Assembly: GCF_012489685.1 (NCBI RefSeq)
Contig: NC_080044.1
Location: 63,350,732 to 63,414,731, forward strand
Reading direction: 5' to 3'
DNA length: 64,000 bases
Origin: Lotus japonicus
Taxonomy: Eukaryota > Streptophyta > Magnoliopsida > Fabales > Fabaceae
Shown: positions 11,208 through 22,225 of the stretch, piece after piece
How the letters are laid out: the number at the start of each line of letters is the position of its first letter
Numbering within the stretch: the stretch's first letter is position 1
Position numbers and translations under genes: made by a program
The notes under the pieces: model-generated
Databases searched by the model: none
Told to the model about the DNA's origin: nothing
Seen by the model: only the letters and a program-made list of their open reading frames with translations

Positions 11208-11674
11208 GTTGCACAAATCCACCAGATAATGTTGTGTTGCTTGAAGCTCATTGTATTTCCTCTAATTGATTAATTGAGATATTAAGACTCAATTATTATA
11301 AACTTACTTTAGTTTTCCGGAGTATAAAAAATTATTATAAACTTACTTTATGCCTTTATTTTAAAAAAATGTTTATTATTTTATCATTATGCATGTACTT
11401 AGAAAAAAATGGGCACTTAAACACGAGTTTAATTTTGATGTGGTAGTGTAAAGATTAACATCATTTACCTAACATATACATAATTAAAACTATTTGATTC
11501 AATATGATGTCCAATCAAACTATGTGATTGAATAATTTAGTTACCACTTTGTTTTTAGTTCCCTCTCCAAATAGATTTTCAACGTAAAGAATATTAAAAA
11601 ATAATTTTAATAGATTAAATTAAAAAAGCCTCGTGCGTTGCACGGGCTGTAAGGTTCAAAGTACATGTAAATGT

Positions 11675-12045
11675 AATCGGTGATCACAGATCTACCACAT
11701 TTGTCTGATTTGATTGAGTAACATCTTTGTTGATTGACCAAACAGCGGAAGCACTAAAAGCACCCTAAAAGCATCCATGACACATGTTGTATTTTCAGCA
11801 GTTGTATCCCTCCCGTTGTTTTAAGATGCAATAATTATATATCTCTTCGTAACACACATTGTTATCCATAGGATGCACCATCTACTGAATTCCCGCTACA
11901 ATTCAATGCTTTGGTAGATAAATCTATTCAAGGTGGAGGTGACAAAAAATAATATCAATGCGAGTTATCAAAGTTATGCTATGAAAAGAATTTTCAAAGA
12001 GAAGTCATTTATTGACCAATTCAAAAGCATTCATTCAATATTCAA
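11675..12045 (+). pseudogene. RPA-like remnant (unit 3 copy)
   Basis: Repeat of 4190-4560: frameshifted OB-fold segments of a replication protein A-like gene, upstream of the helicase remnant. Confidence 0.6.
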
Positions 12046-12101
12046 TTCAGGTGACTATTTTGTAAATTAATTGGTTTTTACATACAACTTTTTATCCCAA
12101 A

Positions 12102-13751
12102 TTGCATGTTATAGTTTCTAACTTCATGATACATAGTGTAAACAAAAAATCACCATGCATGGAGAAGGGTAGGTGCACTAAATTCTTTTCAAAGAAAATT
12201 CAAAAGATCACCACTATTGACGAAGAAGGCTACCTAAAATATAGAAGAAGGCAAGCAGAGATTGTAATTAAGAAAAAAACATTGAAATTGATAATAGGTA
12301 TGTAATTTATTACAGTTGTAATATGCATTGCGAATACAGTAAATTGATACTAATTTGAAAAATCATAACTTCGTGAAAAAATGAAAGATAACTCAAATAT
12401 AGTATTTATTACAATTGTAATCTGCATGTAGCATGTTTTACATTACAGGTATGTTGTGTCTTACGATCCCACTCTCCTTATGAGGTATCAAGCTCACATT
12501 ACAATTTCAAAAAAAGCTCACATTAATGTGGAGTATTGCAACAAGCCCAATGCTATAAAATATTTGTTCAAATATATCAACAAAGACACAGACCGAGCAA
12601 TGCTTGAAATTTCAAATATGGACAACGATGCTCAAGCGAAAAAGCCAGTGTACGAGGTAAATCAATATTATGATTATCGTTATCTTTCTCCGTGTGAGAC
12701 AACTTGGAGAACATTTGGCTTTACCATACACAAACAATGGCCGTCAGTGCAAAAACTAAATTTTCATCTTTCAAATGAATATTTAGTATATTATAATGAT
12801 GGTGAAGACGTTGGAGATGTTCTTGAAAAAAGTGGTACAAAATTCACAGTGTTTATGGCTTGAATTGCAGCTAATGAGAAATACCGGGACAGGCGGAATC
12901 TAACATATGCTGAATTTCTCAGTACATTTGTTTATCTTAATAAAGATAAAATCTGCAAACCAAGAAAGAGAGGTTTTAAAATTGGCAGACTGCAGTATAT
13001 CCTTTTAGGCATCAGAGAGTTATATTACATGAGAATCCTACTAACTATGCAAAAGGGTTGTATATCATATATAAGTATCAGAACAGTAAAGGGAATAACA
13101 TATGATACTTTTAAGGAAGCATGCGATCAATTGAGGTTGCTAATAGATGACAAAGAATATATAGATGTATAGAGCAATATTGGCCCCTACACTAGAGGTT
13201 GTTGAATTGATAAACACTTACATGCTTGCCACTAAAGTTGTACCAGAACGTGAATTCTGAGTACCGACTCTGCCTTGCGATCTGATGAGGATTCTGAAAT
13301 CCGTGGTGAGTGGTTTACCACAGAATTTTTGAACGACAATAAAACTTCAGGAATCCATAACCACAAACTATTATTGAAAGTTGGTACTTCAATCACGGTT
13401 TTGAGAAATATAGACCAAGCACCAGATATATGCAATGTAACCAGGTTAATTGTGGATGAACTTGGTGAACGTGTTATTGGTGAAACTGTTTTCACGGGAA
13501 CAAATGCTAATGAAAAAGTGCACATTTCAAGAATGGACCCTTCCGATTCCAAATTTTCAATTAAATTTATAGGAATATAGTTTCGAATTGCAGTATACTT
13601 TGCGATGACCATAAACAAAAGCCAAGGACAAACACTATCTCAGGTTGGGCTCTTCCTTCCGAGGTTCTTCTTCACACATGATCAGTTATATGTAGCTCTA
13701 TCTAGAGTACACTCGAGAAAGAGCCTTAAACTTTGTACACTAGACGAGTAG
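12102..13751 (+). pseudogene. Helitron helicase remnant (unit 3 copy)
   Basis: Repeat of 4617-6266, with the same missing ATPase core, frameshifts and intron-like gap (12298-12448). The internal deletion therefore predates the tandem duplication. Confidence 0.88.
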
Positions 13752-13884
13752 GCAAACAACATACCGGTTTTGTAAATGTAGTGTTTAAGGAGGTTTTTGG
13801 AAATGTTTGATGTATACAAACAATTTCATTTATTTATTCCATTTTTCTCTTCATATATTATTACACAGATGATTTATACACGAT

Positions 13885-14958
13885 CTCTCAACCTTTCTCT
13901 CTGGTTCACGCTCCCGTTTCATCTGCTAGGGTTGTCGTCGTGCCCCTCCCTTCGGCGCGGCGGTAACCCCTCCCTTTACTTCCTTTTGTTTTTCTTCTTC
14001 TCCATGGCTGAATAACTGAGCTTCCTCTCTCCCTTATCCCGCTGTCACCTCTCCTCTCAGTTCAGTGCCTCTGTCTTTGCCCCGCCGCCGCCTCGCCTTG
14101 CTTTCGTGGTCGTCGCCAGTGAGTTGTTTGGCAGATCTGTGCTTGCCTATTGGGCCAGATCTGCCTTGATCCTTGCCTTCCTATCTCAGTACGGCGACCC
14201 CTTCGTTGATGGGTTTCAGAATTCTTGCAGCGTTGTGTGGTGGCGTCGGGCCCTGCTCGGTTTGGAGTTCTAGAGCCGTCTCTTTGGAGCTCACTTTGCC
14301 TCCGCCGGAACCTCGACGTTCCTCGGCCGTGGATCTGTGATTGCCTGTTGAGGCCAGTTCTGGGTTTGTTCCGGCGGCGTCTCCCTTTCCTGTTCGGCTT
14401 CTCCTCGTCCTCGTGTGTTCACGCCCTTCCAGTTCCCGTCGTCGGTGCCTCGATGTCTCTTCGGTGACCCACCTCGTTCCCGACAGATCTGAGGTTGTTT
14501 GTTGCGCCCCTGTGGGTTTTCAGATCTGTTTCGGTGCTTTTGGCGCGCCACCATGGGGTTTCCTCGTGGTTTTTGGCCTGTGGGTTACCGTTGGGCTCAG
14601 TCTCCATCAGCGTCGGTGACAGGAGTGGTGTTCGAGGGGTTGTGGATGATTGTTTTGTGGCTGGTTGGCTTGAAGAGTGTGGCTTTCTTAGTGCAGTGAT
14701 GGTTGTTTGCGTTTTTTCTTGCTTGAAGATGCCTTGGACTTTTGCTATATTGGTATGTCGATCAGCCTGCCTTTCGAGACATTTTGTTATGGAAGGAGCT
14801 CTGGCTGTGTTTATGTTTTATTCCAAGTGATTTTTAAGCGCGGCTTTGGACCTTGACTTGAGACCTTGGTGGCGTGGGTGTTGGTTGATTGTTTTGCTTC
14901 TAGTTCGTTTGTTTGATCGTCTAGGATGAATCTCGTTGTTGTAGGTGTCGAGCAGCTT
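13885..14958. other. GC-rich block inside the Helitron (unit 3 copy)
   Basis: Repeat of 6400-7473. No recognised protein. Confidence 0.45.
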
Positions 14959-15106
14959 CATTTGACTGTTGCTGTTTTTCGACTTTATTGGGTCTTTTCT
15001 AGTGGGGTTTATTCTATGACTTTAGGTGTTTAAAGCACATTTGCGTGCTTGCTAGCTTTAGCTAGTTAGGTTATTTTACCCATGTTGAGAGGGGTTGTTT
15101 CTCAAC

Positions 15107-15108
<2 letters not shown>

Positions 15109-15155
<47 letters not shown>
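15109..15155. repeat. (TA)n microsatellite, last array unit
   Basis: A 47-nt TA run, 64 nt upstream of the MULE's left end. Confidence 0.95.
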
Positions 15156-15159
<4 letters not shown>

Positions 15160-15219
15160 CTCTTTTCAAAAAAAAAACTTCTTTATAATTTAGAAACTAC
15201 AAATATATGATAAATAATT

Positions 15220-16622
15220 GGCTTAATACATCAGAAGGCCCCTGAAATTGTAAAGGGAATCAGTTTCAGGGCCTGTAAAATTTTCGCATCAAATTGGGTC
15301 CCTAAGAATTTTTTTTTAATTCAATTAAGGCCAAATCTCAATTTTGTCATAGTCATCAGTGACACCTGGCTTTTATAAGTTTTTTTTTAATTAAAAAAAT
15401 AATTTTTAATTCCAAGTCAACAAAATAATCAGAAAAAAAATTTAAAAAACTTAATAAAAACCTAATCTAATAATCCTAAACTAAACAACCTAATAATCTA
15501 ATAAACCTAATTTAAAAATCTAATCTTCAACACCATATCACCAACCCAGAAACCCACCGCAACCCACGCCACCCTCACCCCCAACCAGAAACCCACCCCC
15601 ACCAATCGCAACCCACCCCACCCTCACCCCCAACCCCACCCAGAAACTGAGCCCACAAAGAGAAGATGAAGAAGAGGAAGAGGAGAGGGAGAGGAACAAC
15701 CTTGCGATCAGATCTAGGCAAGAAGAAGCACCACCAAAACCCAGCACCCAGCTCACCTTGTCATCATCTTCAACATCTCACCCAGAAACTCACCCACCTA
15801 GTAACCCACCCCACCCTCACCTGCAACCCACGACAGAAACCACCCCCACCCAGAACCCATCACAACCCACCCCACCCCACCCGCAACCCAGATGGAGGAC
15901 AAGAGATAGAAGAGGGAAATGGCGCCATCATCTGAGTCTGTTCCGCTCTACCTCATACCACCACCACCACCCCCACCGATTCCCCTTTCGTTTGCTGCTA
16001 TTATTTTGGTTGTGGGATCCATGAATTTGACAAAATGCAGAAACAAGAGTTTCCTCTCTCTCTCTCTCTCTCTGTTTCTCTCTGATTCAGATTCAGATTT
16101 CAAAGACGGTGAGAGGGGCTTCGCTTCGTGCTTCTCAGTGGAAAATGAAAGTGGGGTGTGGGTTGCTAGTAGTAGCTCTCAGTGGACGGTGGCTGAATGG
16201 GAGGGGTGGAGAACGACCCAAAACTTGTCTCTTTCGATTTTGTGGTGGTGGAGAAGGAGGAGGTGTTGATAATGGTGGAGAGGGAGGGATCATAAGGGTT
16301 GAAGCTGCGGGTTGGTGGAGGGTTAGGGTTGAGGGTGGTGTCGGGTTGAGTTTCCTGGTGGGGTGGGGGTTGGGTTTTTTTTTTGTTAATTTATGATTTG
16401 GAATAAAAAATTTAAGTTTTCAAAATTTTCAATTAAAAAAAATTAGAAATGCCACGTGGAAAAGCTGAGTAGGCTAAAGTTCGAGCCACATCATCTGCTG
16501 GACCACTTTGTCCTTAATTGAATTAAAAAAAAAAATTTAGGGACCCAATTTGATGCGAAAATTTTTCAGGCCCTGGAATTGATTCCCTTTACAATTCCAG
16601 GGACCTTCTGATGTATTAAGCC
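15220..16622. mobile_element. Intact non-autonomous Mutator-like element (1403 bp)
   Basis: Terminal inverted repeats of roughly 115 bp begin GGCTTAATACATCAGAAGG at the left and appear inverted at the right end. The element is flanked by a perfect 9-bp duplication, taaataatt (15211-15219 and 16623-16631), the length made by Mutator transposases. There is no transposase. The interior is proline/histidine-codon-like C-rich sequence, a CT run (16056-16083) and short open stretches (for example 15919-16269) of unknown meaning; host DNA capture (Pack-MULE) is possible but not shown. It sits near the 3' end of the Helitron, and its interior (15867/15868) marks the tandem duplication breakpoint. Confidence 0.93.
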
Positions 16623-16661
16623 TAAATAATTTATTTATTAAAAAATTTCAAAACAAAATTT

Positions 16662-16688
16662 CGTGCAGCGCACGGGTTATCGCACTAG
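16662..16688 (+). other. Helitron 3' terminus: hairpin and CTAG
   Basis: The stem CGTGC/GCACG with an AGC loop (16662-16674) is followed 10 nt later by CTAG (16685-16688), then T. This is the standard Helitron 3' signal. The truncated array copies lack it. Confidence 0.92.
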
Positions 16689-17760
16689 TATCTTATATAG
16701 TTTCTAACAAGCTCATTGACAATGGTATACAAAATTTGATTCCTTCTTGGTGGATCATGTGTATACAAAGACCTTCTGATTATTGTGTGTTTGTGAATAA
16801 ATTTTCTTATGAGGAATTTATTATTCCCTTGCTTTACATGTATGACATGTTGATTGTTGGTCATGACATAAAAATGATTGAGAATCTAAAAGAGAGCTGA
16901 AGAAGTCCTTTGGAATGAAAGATTTGAGTTCTACAAATTAAAGCAAATTCTTGACATGAGAATCACGGTGTTAGGAAGAATGGTAAATTGTGATTGTCAC
17001 AACAAAAGCATATTGAGAAGGTATTGAAGATATTTAATATAAGAGATTTAAAATCAGTTAGTAATCCACTTACAACTTACAAGTCACTCCTAGTTAAGCT
17101 ATGAGAAGTACCATACAAGTGAGAAAGATAAAGAAAAAATGCTAAAAATTTCGCATATGCATTTGCAATTGACAGCTTGATGTATGCGATGGTATGTATA
17201 AGGCAAGATATTGTTCAAGTTGTTGGCATGGTCAACCGTTTCCTCTCCTGTCTTTGTAAAGAACATTTGTAAGATGTGATCAAGTCAGTGAAGTCACTCT
17301 AATATCTTAGAGGTACTTCTGTTGTTCATTTATGCTTTAGTTATGTTAGATGATTAGATGATTAATGGTTTCACACATGCATGCAATCATGACTGGTGAT
17401 GTGGATGTCAAATAACCACTTTATCCCAAAAGTTTAAGCTGTTGGGTAAGGATCACTTTCATGGTTTTATATTATATTCTAACGCACCCCCTCACGCAAG
17501 AGCCCTTTGGGCTTGAAGCGTGGATTACTGCACAGGCCCACCTACCATGTGCTTAATTAAATTCCACTTTTTAATTAGAAAGTGAAGGGAGCAAGGATCG
17601 AACTCTAGACCTCTCGGTCATAGAGGCGCTGATACCATGTCAAATAACCACTTTATCCCAAAAGCTTAAGCTGTTGGGTAAGGATCACTTTTATGGTTTT
17701 ATATTATATTCTAACCGTGGATTCCAATTATACCTCCTTTCCATTTCTACGAATTTTCTC
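16689..17760 (+). pseudogene. Ty1/copia reverse transcriptase/RNase H remnant (downstream half)
   Basis: Continues the copia frame interrupted by the Helitron: a decayed Q-A-P-R-Q-W-Y-like segment near 16715, L-L-Y-x-x-D-M-L-I-V-G-H-D near 16829-16867, a K-K-S-F-G-M-K-D-L-like segment near 16903, and I-E-K-V-L-K-I-F-N-I-R-D-L near 17011. Multiple stops and frameshifts are present; the catalytic YVDD region reads Y-M-Y-D. A 311-bp TRIM splits it at 17406-17716, and the following bases resume a G-D-V-D-like segment. Not functional. Confidence 0.85.
17406..17716 (-). mobile_element. TRIM retrotransposon with 79-bp LTRs
   Basis: Two direct repeats of about 79 bp (17406-17484 and 17638-17716) differ at a few positions. 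Read on the minus strand, the 5' LTR ends in ACA directly before TGGTATCAGCGCC (17637-17625), a primer-binding site for initiator methionine tRNA with one mismatch. A purine-rich tract, GTGAGGGGGTG, precedes the 3' LTR. A 5-bp duplication, gtgga, flanks the element (17401-17405 and 17717-17721). It encodes no protein, as is usual for terminal-repeat retrotransposons in miniature, and needs enzymes from elsewhere. Confidence 0.9.
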
Positions 17761-19894
17761 TTAGCTAGCTAGTATATTTTCAAGTGAAGGGTGTATATTT
17801 CCAAATGAAAGGGCATTATTTGGATTGTATGAATTATCTTCCATTGAAATACAAACATACAAGAGAAAAACAAATAATAGTTCACCTCTGGATCCCATAA
17901 ACAGAAGCTTTCATGCCCATGATGATATGTCCCAAGCAACAACAAATCAAGATCGCATAAGAGTCCCACTGCTGTTTTTTCCTGTATATATGAATCCGTA
18001 CGTGTCATTCCACATTTGGTCCACTTTTTCACTAAAATTTATGCTTCCCCAATACTTTATTTAATCATACAGTTTTTCTTTATATAATTTTGAGTTTTTA
18101 AGATGCAAATTCATATTTTACTTCTGCTTCTTCTTTAAATATTCTTATCTCATGATAACATTACATTGCAGATTTGCAGGTTTGCCATATTGACCACACT
18201 TTGTTCAGTGTATGCTGCAAAACATTGAAGGAGTGGAACTCTGATATACTCTGCTCTGAAACATGCTAAAAGTTATTTGCTCTTATCTTCTTACCATCCC
18301 GTGTCATAAATAAACAATATACTGCATATGCATATTCCCGAGTATTAGCTAGATTTGGGTTAGGACTAATAATGCAGGACTTATATCATATTAATTTGTG
18401 TTAGAGCTAATTCTACCAAAAAAAGCTAGCTTTCATGTGAGAGTGTACTATATCGTTAAAGAATTATTTTGAGTATATTTCTAATTAATTTGAGATTTCT
18501 AGCACTAAGAGTTGCACATGTCAATGTTAAATTAACTCAGCACAGGCACACTTCAAATATTTGATGAAAATTGAATTTTCCTCTAAATTTCTAGGGAAAA
18601 GGACCAGAGTCGTCTCCAAATTTTTTTAACCTTTCTTTTTAATTTCGGGCATGGATAAAGTGTTGGATATAATGCATGTTTGAAAATGTTTTTATAATTC
18701 CGCAATCATAATCAATATGGAGAACAACTTTGAGAACCTCTAATGCTAATCTGTAATCTAATTCCATTCAATATAAGTGACATTTATTTAGTTTCCATTT
18801 TATTTTCCCAATTTCATTGAATTTATCTTCCCATTTAAGCATACAAACAAACATGCATCATAAAGGTAGGCCATTGGTGGGTATAGTTGATAGCCCTTTT
18901 GAAGGCCCGGGGAGAAGAATGTTATGGAGCAAGTGATGGAGCTTTGAGTCTTCCTATACATTTGCCACTCAGCATGACTGCAGTTTATGCTGGGTCTGCT
19001 CCCAGAAATTGTAGCCAAAAGTGTAAGCGACAAGATCTTGCGGATAAAAATGTCAATAAATGAAAATCAGAAAAAATAAATTATTTATTGCATTACTGAT
19101 ACGTAAAATGATTAGAATTATTGGCTTATATGATGAATTATTGAATAGCAGAAAACAAGAATTCAAAGAGTGTTATATAGAATCACGAATTCCACCAAAT
19201 GGGAAACAAGGTTATTGTTTGTATATACATATCCCAACAAACATTATTCACATCAAATTCAATTCAAAGTAACCCCAGATCATCACAATTTTGCATGAAT
19301 TGTATTATCTTGTTGTTTGTGACCCATGATTATTAATTAATCAATTTATTTAGGGAATAGAAAAAAAAATTATTATGGGTCCACAAGATCAACATCATGA
19401 AATGGGATACGTGACAGCTAGTCTCCTCTCTACTCTCTAGGAAGAGAAGATATGGGGAAGGGGGATATGTCTTTGTTGACTGATGTATAAAGTTAATTTG
19501 AAAAAGTGGGGAATATGAATGATGACTTCATGCCTTTGCAGATTAACAATTCTAGTGGACTTGCGAAGAAAGATCATAATCCTAAGCAAATTAAACATCA
19601 CACTAATAAGATGGACATGGATCATATTGAAGTTCCACTTGAGGAAATAAACTTGCATAACTTATTCACTATAGGTTATGTTTGGATATTGACAGCCGCG
19701 AAATCAGGAAAAAGAATAAGGAGAAAAAAATTAACATGTGAAATAAAATTAAAAGTCACTAGTTAAAAGAGAAGAGTATAAAAAATTTATGGGAGAAAGA
19801 AATATTAGAATATTATTTTAAGATGAGAAATTTTTTTTTTTATGCCGAGCGACTGTCACATTTTAATTCGTTAGTATAATTTAAACTAATTGTT
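17761..19894. other. Intergenic, no supportable gene
   Basis: AT-rich sequence. A somewhat more complex stretch at 18800-19035 is open on the minus strand but resembles no family I know and lacks flanking exons. A second open stretch at 19506-19766 has no recognisable motif. No clear transposon ends were seen. Confidence 0.5.
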
Positions 19895-20100
19895 CTGGGA
19901 GTCGGTAAGACCGACACCACCTTAGCTCAAGCTCCACAGTCCATAGCTTGTGGACCAGAGCTAGTGGACTACCATTTTGAGAGCTGGTAAGACCGACCAC
20001 CACCTTAGCTCAAGTTCCACAGTTCTTGTAGACCAGAGCTAGGGGTATACTGTTCTTGGAGTTAGTAAGACCGACCACCCCATTACTCGACCAATCCCGA
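19895..20100. repeat. Degenerate tandem repeat, about 80-bp period
   Basis: The phrase taagaccgac recurs near 19905, 19987 and 20067, followed in the first two copies by ccaccttagctcaag. About 2.5 units are visible. Origin unknown; it could be part of an LTR or untranslated region. Confidence 0.7.
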
Positions 20101-20341
20101 CCGCCGACTTGGGACCCGAGACGGTCACACAAATTTAATAATTACATTAGCGAAACAATCCATCATGAAATAATTCTTATAAGCATTTTTCACAAACTTT
20201 GATATATTCATATCCATTGTCTACTACTATATTTTCACTCACTTTCATCTACTATCTTTATTTTTTGTCATATATGATATAACACACCATATATCACATA
20301 TCTCATTTTTCTCTCTTCTATTTCTATACGGACTATGTTTT

Positions 20342-20640
20342 GTTTTTATAAGCAAAGAAAATATATTGAATGAAGTACAATGGGTACTTCAACCCAATAC
20401 AAAGAGAAAGAGTGAAAAAGAAGAAGCAATGAAGAACCTAAGAAAGGAACTAATATACAAGGAAGAAATATCTCAGAACCTAAAAACCCTCGCCAAATGG
20501 AGGCACAGCTTAATTAAATATGTCTCATTAAAACCTTACCTAGAAAACCCCCTTGGAAAAAACCTGAAGAAAGAAAAAAAGTACATATTTTAGAAAACCA
20601 AAACGACACCACCAAAGGGAGAATTACAAAACCCACCCAC
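20342..20640 (-). mobile_element. LINE-like 3' end fragment
   Basis: On the minus strand it ends with ...TTCAATATATTTTCTTTGC before a T/A-rich tail, and contains the phrase GGGTTGAAGTACCC. The same phrases, and the block around aaaaccttacc, occur in the element at 25190-25661. Such 3' ends are typical of plant L1-type LINEs. It is 5'-truncated, and I saw no clear target duplication. Confidence 0.65.
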
Positions 20641-21175
20641 TAGTTGAAGACAGAATAATAGTATGTGTTAGATGAATTTAACATTACCGCCAAACAATAG
20701 CACCACCTTAGGCACCCAAAGGAAAAAAATTGTGGTGGCCGGTAACTTCGTGACAGCCAAAACTCGCTACAAAATTAATTTCTTGCAGATTTTCCATCAC
20801 TAGTTACCACAAAGGTTTCACGCAAAGTTTCTTATGAATTATCCTACAAATTATTTTTGAAGTAAAATCCGTAAGAAAATTTCAAAGTAAATCTAGATAA
20901 AAGAAAGTATTTGTGGTGATGGTGAAATTTTAAGGGATACTTATCGGACAACCCTAGATTTAATTAGTGTTAATTCCAACGGATTCTATTCAAAACTTTC
21001 TCTTTTTTTTTTCTTTCTCTAAGATATCCCAAAACTGACATGCAATTAAGAGTTTAATCCCCTCAAGACTCAGAGATCACATTAGATTAGTAGATCTCTC
21101 TCAACAATTTTTTATTTCATACATACAACTCAAAGATCAAAACCTTCACTCAATGCTTATGAAACTAAACTATGT
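20641..21175. other. Intergenic, no gene seen
   Basis: AT-rich, without a coherent open frame or recognised transposon ends. Confidence 0.5.
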
Positions 21176-21183
21176 ACCAACTG

Positions 21184-22217
21184 TAGGGGTGTCAAAGCGG
21201 GCTTGGCCCGCGGGCTCAACCCGCAAGCCCGCAAAAAAGGGGCGGGGCGGGCCACATAAAATGAGCCCGCAAACCATGCAACCCGCCCCGCCCCACCCCG
21301 CAAATATTGCGGGTCAACCCGCAGCGGGGCGGGCCAACCCACGGTTTCCCTTTTTTTTTTTAAACTTCATAGTTAATTATGGTGCAAAAGGGCATTTATC
21401 TTTGAATACAGTTGAGGATCGTGGGATATGGATATGGCACAATGTGAGTAGCAAATTTTTACAATTATTTACCCAATCATTTTAACAGAGCTGAAGTATG
21501 TTCATGCATTTGTATTTCCTTTATGCACTTTGAGACTCATGTAAAACCACATAAGGGATCGTTAATGCTATTGTCCTATGTTGCTTGCAAGTTTTGCTGC
21601 AACTTGCTATACAGATATAATTTATCATGCTTGACTATTCAAATATAATAGCAAGTTTTGTTTTTTTTTTTAAATTGAAACAACTATGACAAAAAGGAGA
21701 AATCATCCATTGATATTTAAAACATTTCTCAAACACAGTATTTCTGCAAGACTAAAAAGCCAGCCAAATGAAAAGCAAAATGGGCAAAAAACAAATCGGA
21801 AAACTGCAAAATGGTAGTAGTTGAACACCTAGAACAGAGAGGTTCCTTTTCCCTTCTTGTCACCACCAATCTCAAAGTGCTTGCACCTCTTGATAGCATG
21901 CTTTGTTACGGCTCATGTACGCAAGTTTTGTTATTGTGTTGTGTGCTAAAAAGAGATCACAGTACAAGCTTTTGTTTTTATTTATTATTGGGTGATTTGG
22001 GTCGAATTTTGTTTTTTTTAGGAAAAAATAACAATTTTATTTATAAAAAAAACTAATTTTCTCCTTTGTGCGGGCTAGCCCGCGAGCCTGCATACCCGCC
22101 ATTACGCGGGGCGGGGTGAACTTTTCTAACCCGCATCTCATGCGGGCTAGCCCGCCCCACCCCGCTTTTATGCGGGCTTAGCGCGGGGCGGGTTGCCCGC
22201 TTTGACACCCCTACCTA
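21184..22217. mobile_element. hAT-like non-autonomous element (1034 bp)
   Basis: Starts TAGGGGTGTCAAAGCGGGC and ends with the inverted match GCTTTGACACCCCTA plus CCTA. It is flanked by a perfect 8-bp duplication, accaactg (21176-21183 and 22218-22225), the length made by hAT transposases. Both subterminal regions (about 21195-21345 and 22065-22205) are crowded with GCGGG/CCCGC units in both orientations, giving GC-rich arms around an AT-rich centre. There is no transposase. Family assignment rests on TSD length and end sequence. Confidence 0.88.
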
Positions 22218-22225
22218 ACCAACTG

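Larger units (their letters stand above)
8381..15867. repeat. Tandem array unit 3 (complete, 7487 bp)
   Basis: Same order as 896-8380, but at 15868 it continues into the rest of the MULE instead of returning to the LTR fragment. This is the original right edge of the duplicated segment. Confidence 0.95.
9564..16688. mobile_element. Helitron with both termini (MULE nested inside)
   Basis: 5' end TC at 9564; 3' end CTAG at 16685-16688, preceded by a CGTGC/GCACG hairpin (16662-16674). It lies between A and T, the Helitron target. Removing it joins copia reverse-transcriptase sequence ending at 9563 to sequence starting at 16689, so the element spans 7125 bp, or about 5.7 kb without the nested MULE and one TSD copy. 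It carries remnants of RNase H, RPA-like protein and helicase, a GC-rich block and a TA microsatellite. With no intact Rep or helicase it is non-autonomous. Confidence 0.92.

Noticed and set aside
1..15867. CRISPR-like or satellite array
   Set aside because: The repeat unit is 7.5 kb of nested transposons without short regular repeats and spacers; this is a plant nuclear sequence.
18800..19033. 77-residue minus-strand stretch as a gene
   Set aside because: No recognised family, no flanking exons, no promoter evidence.
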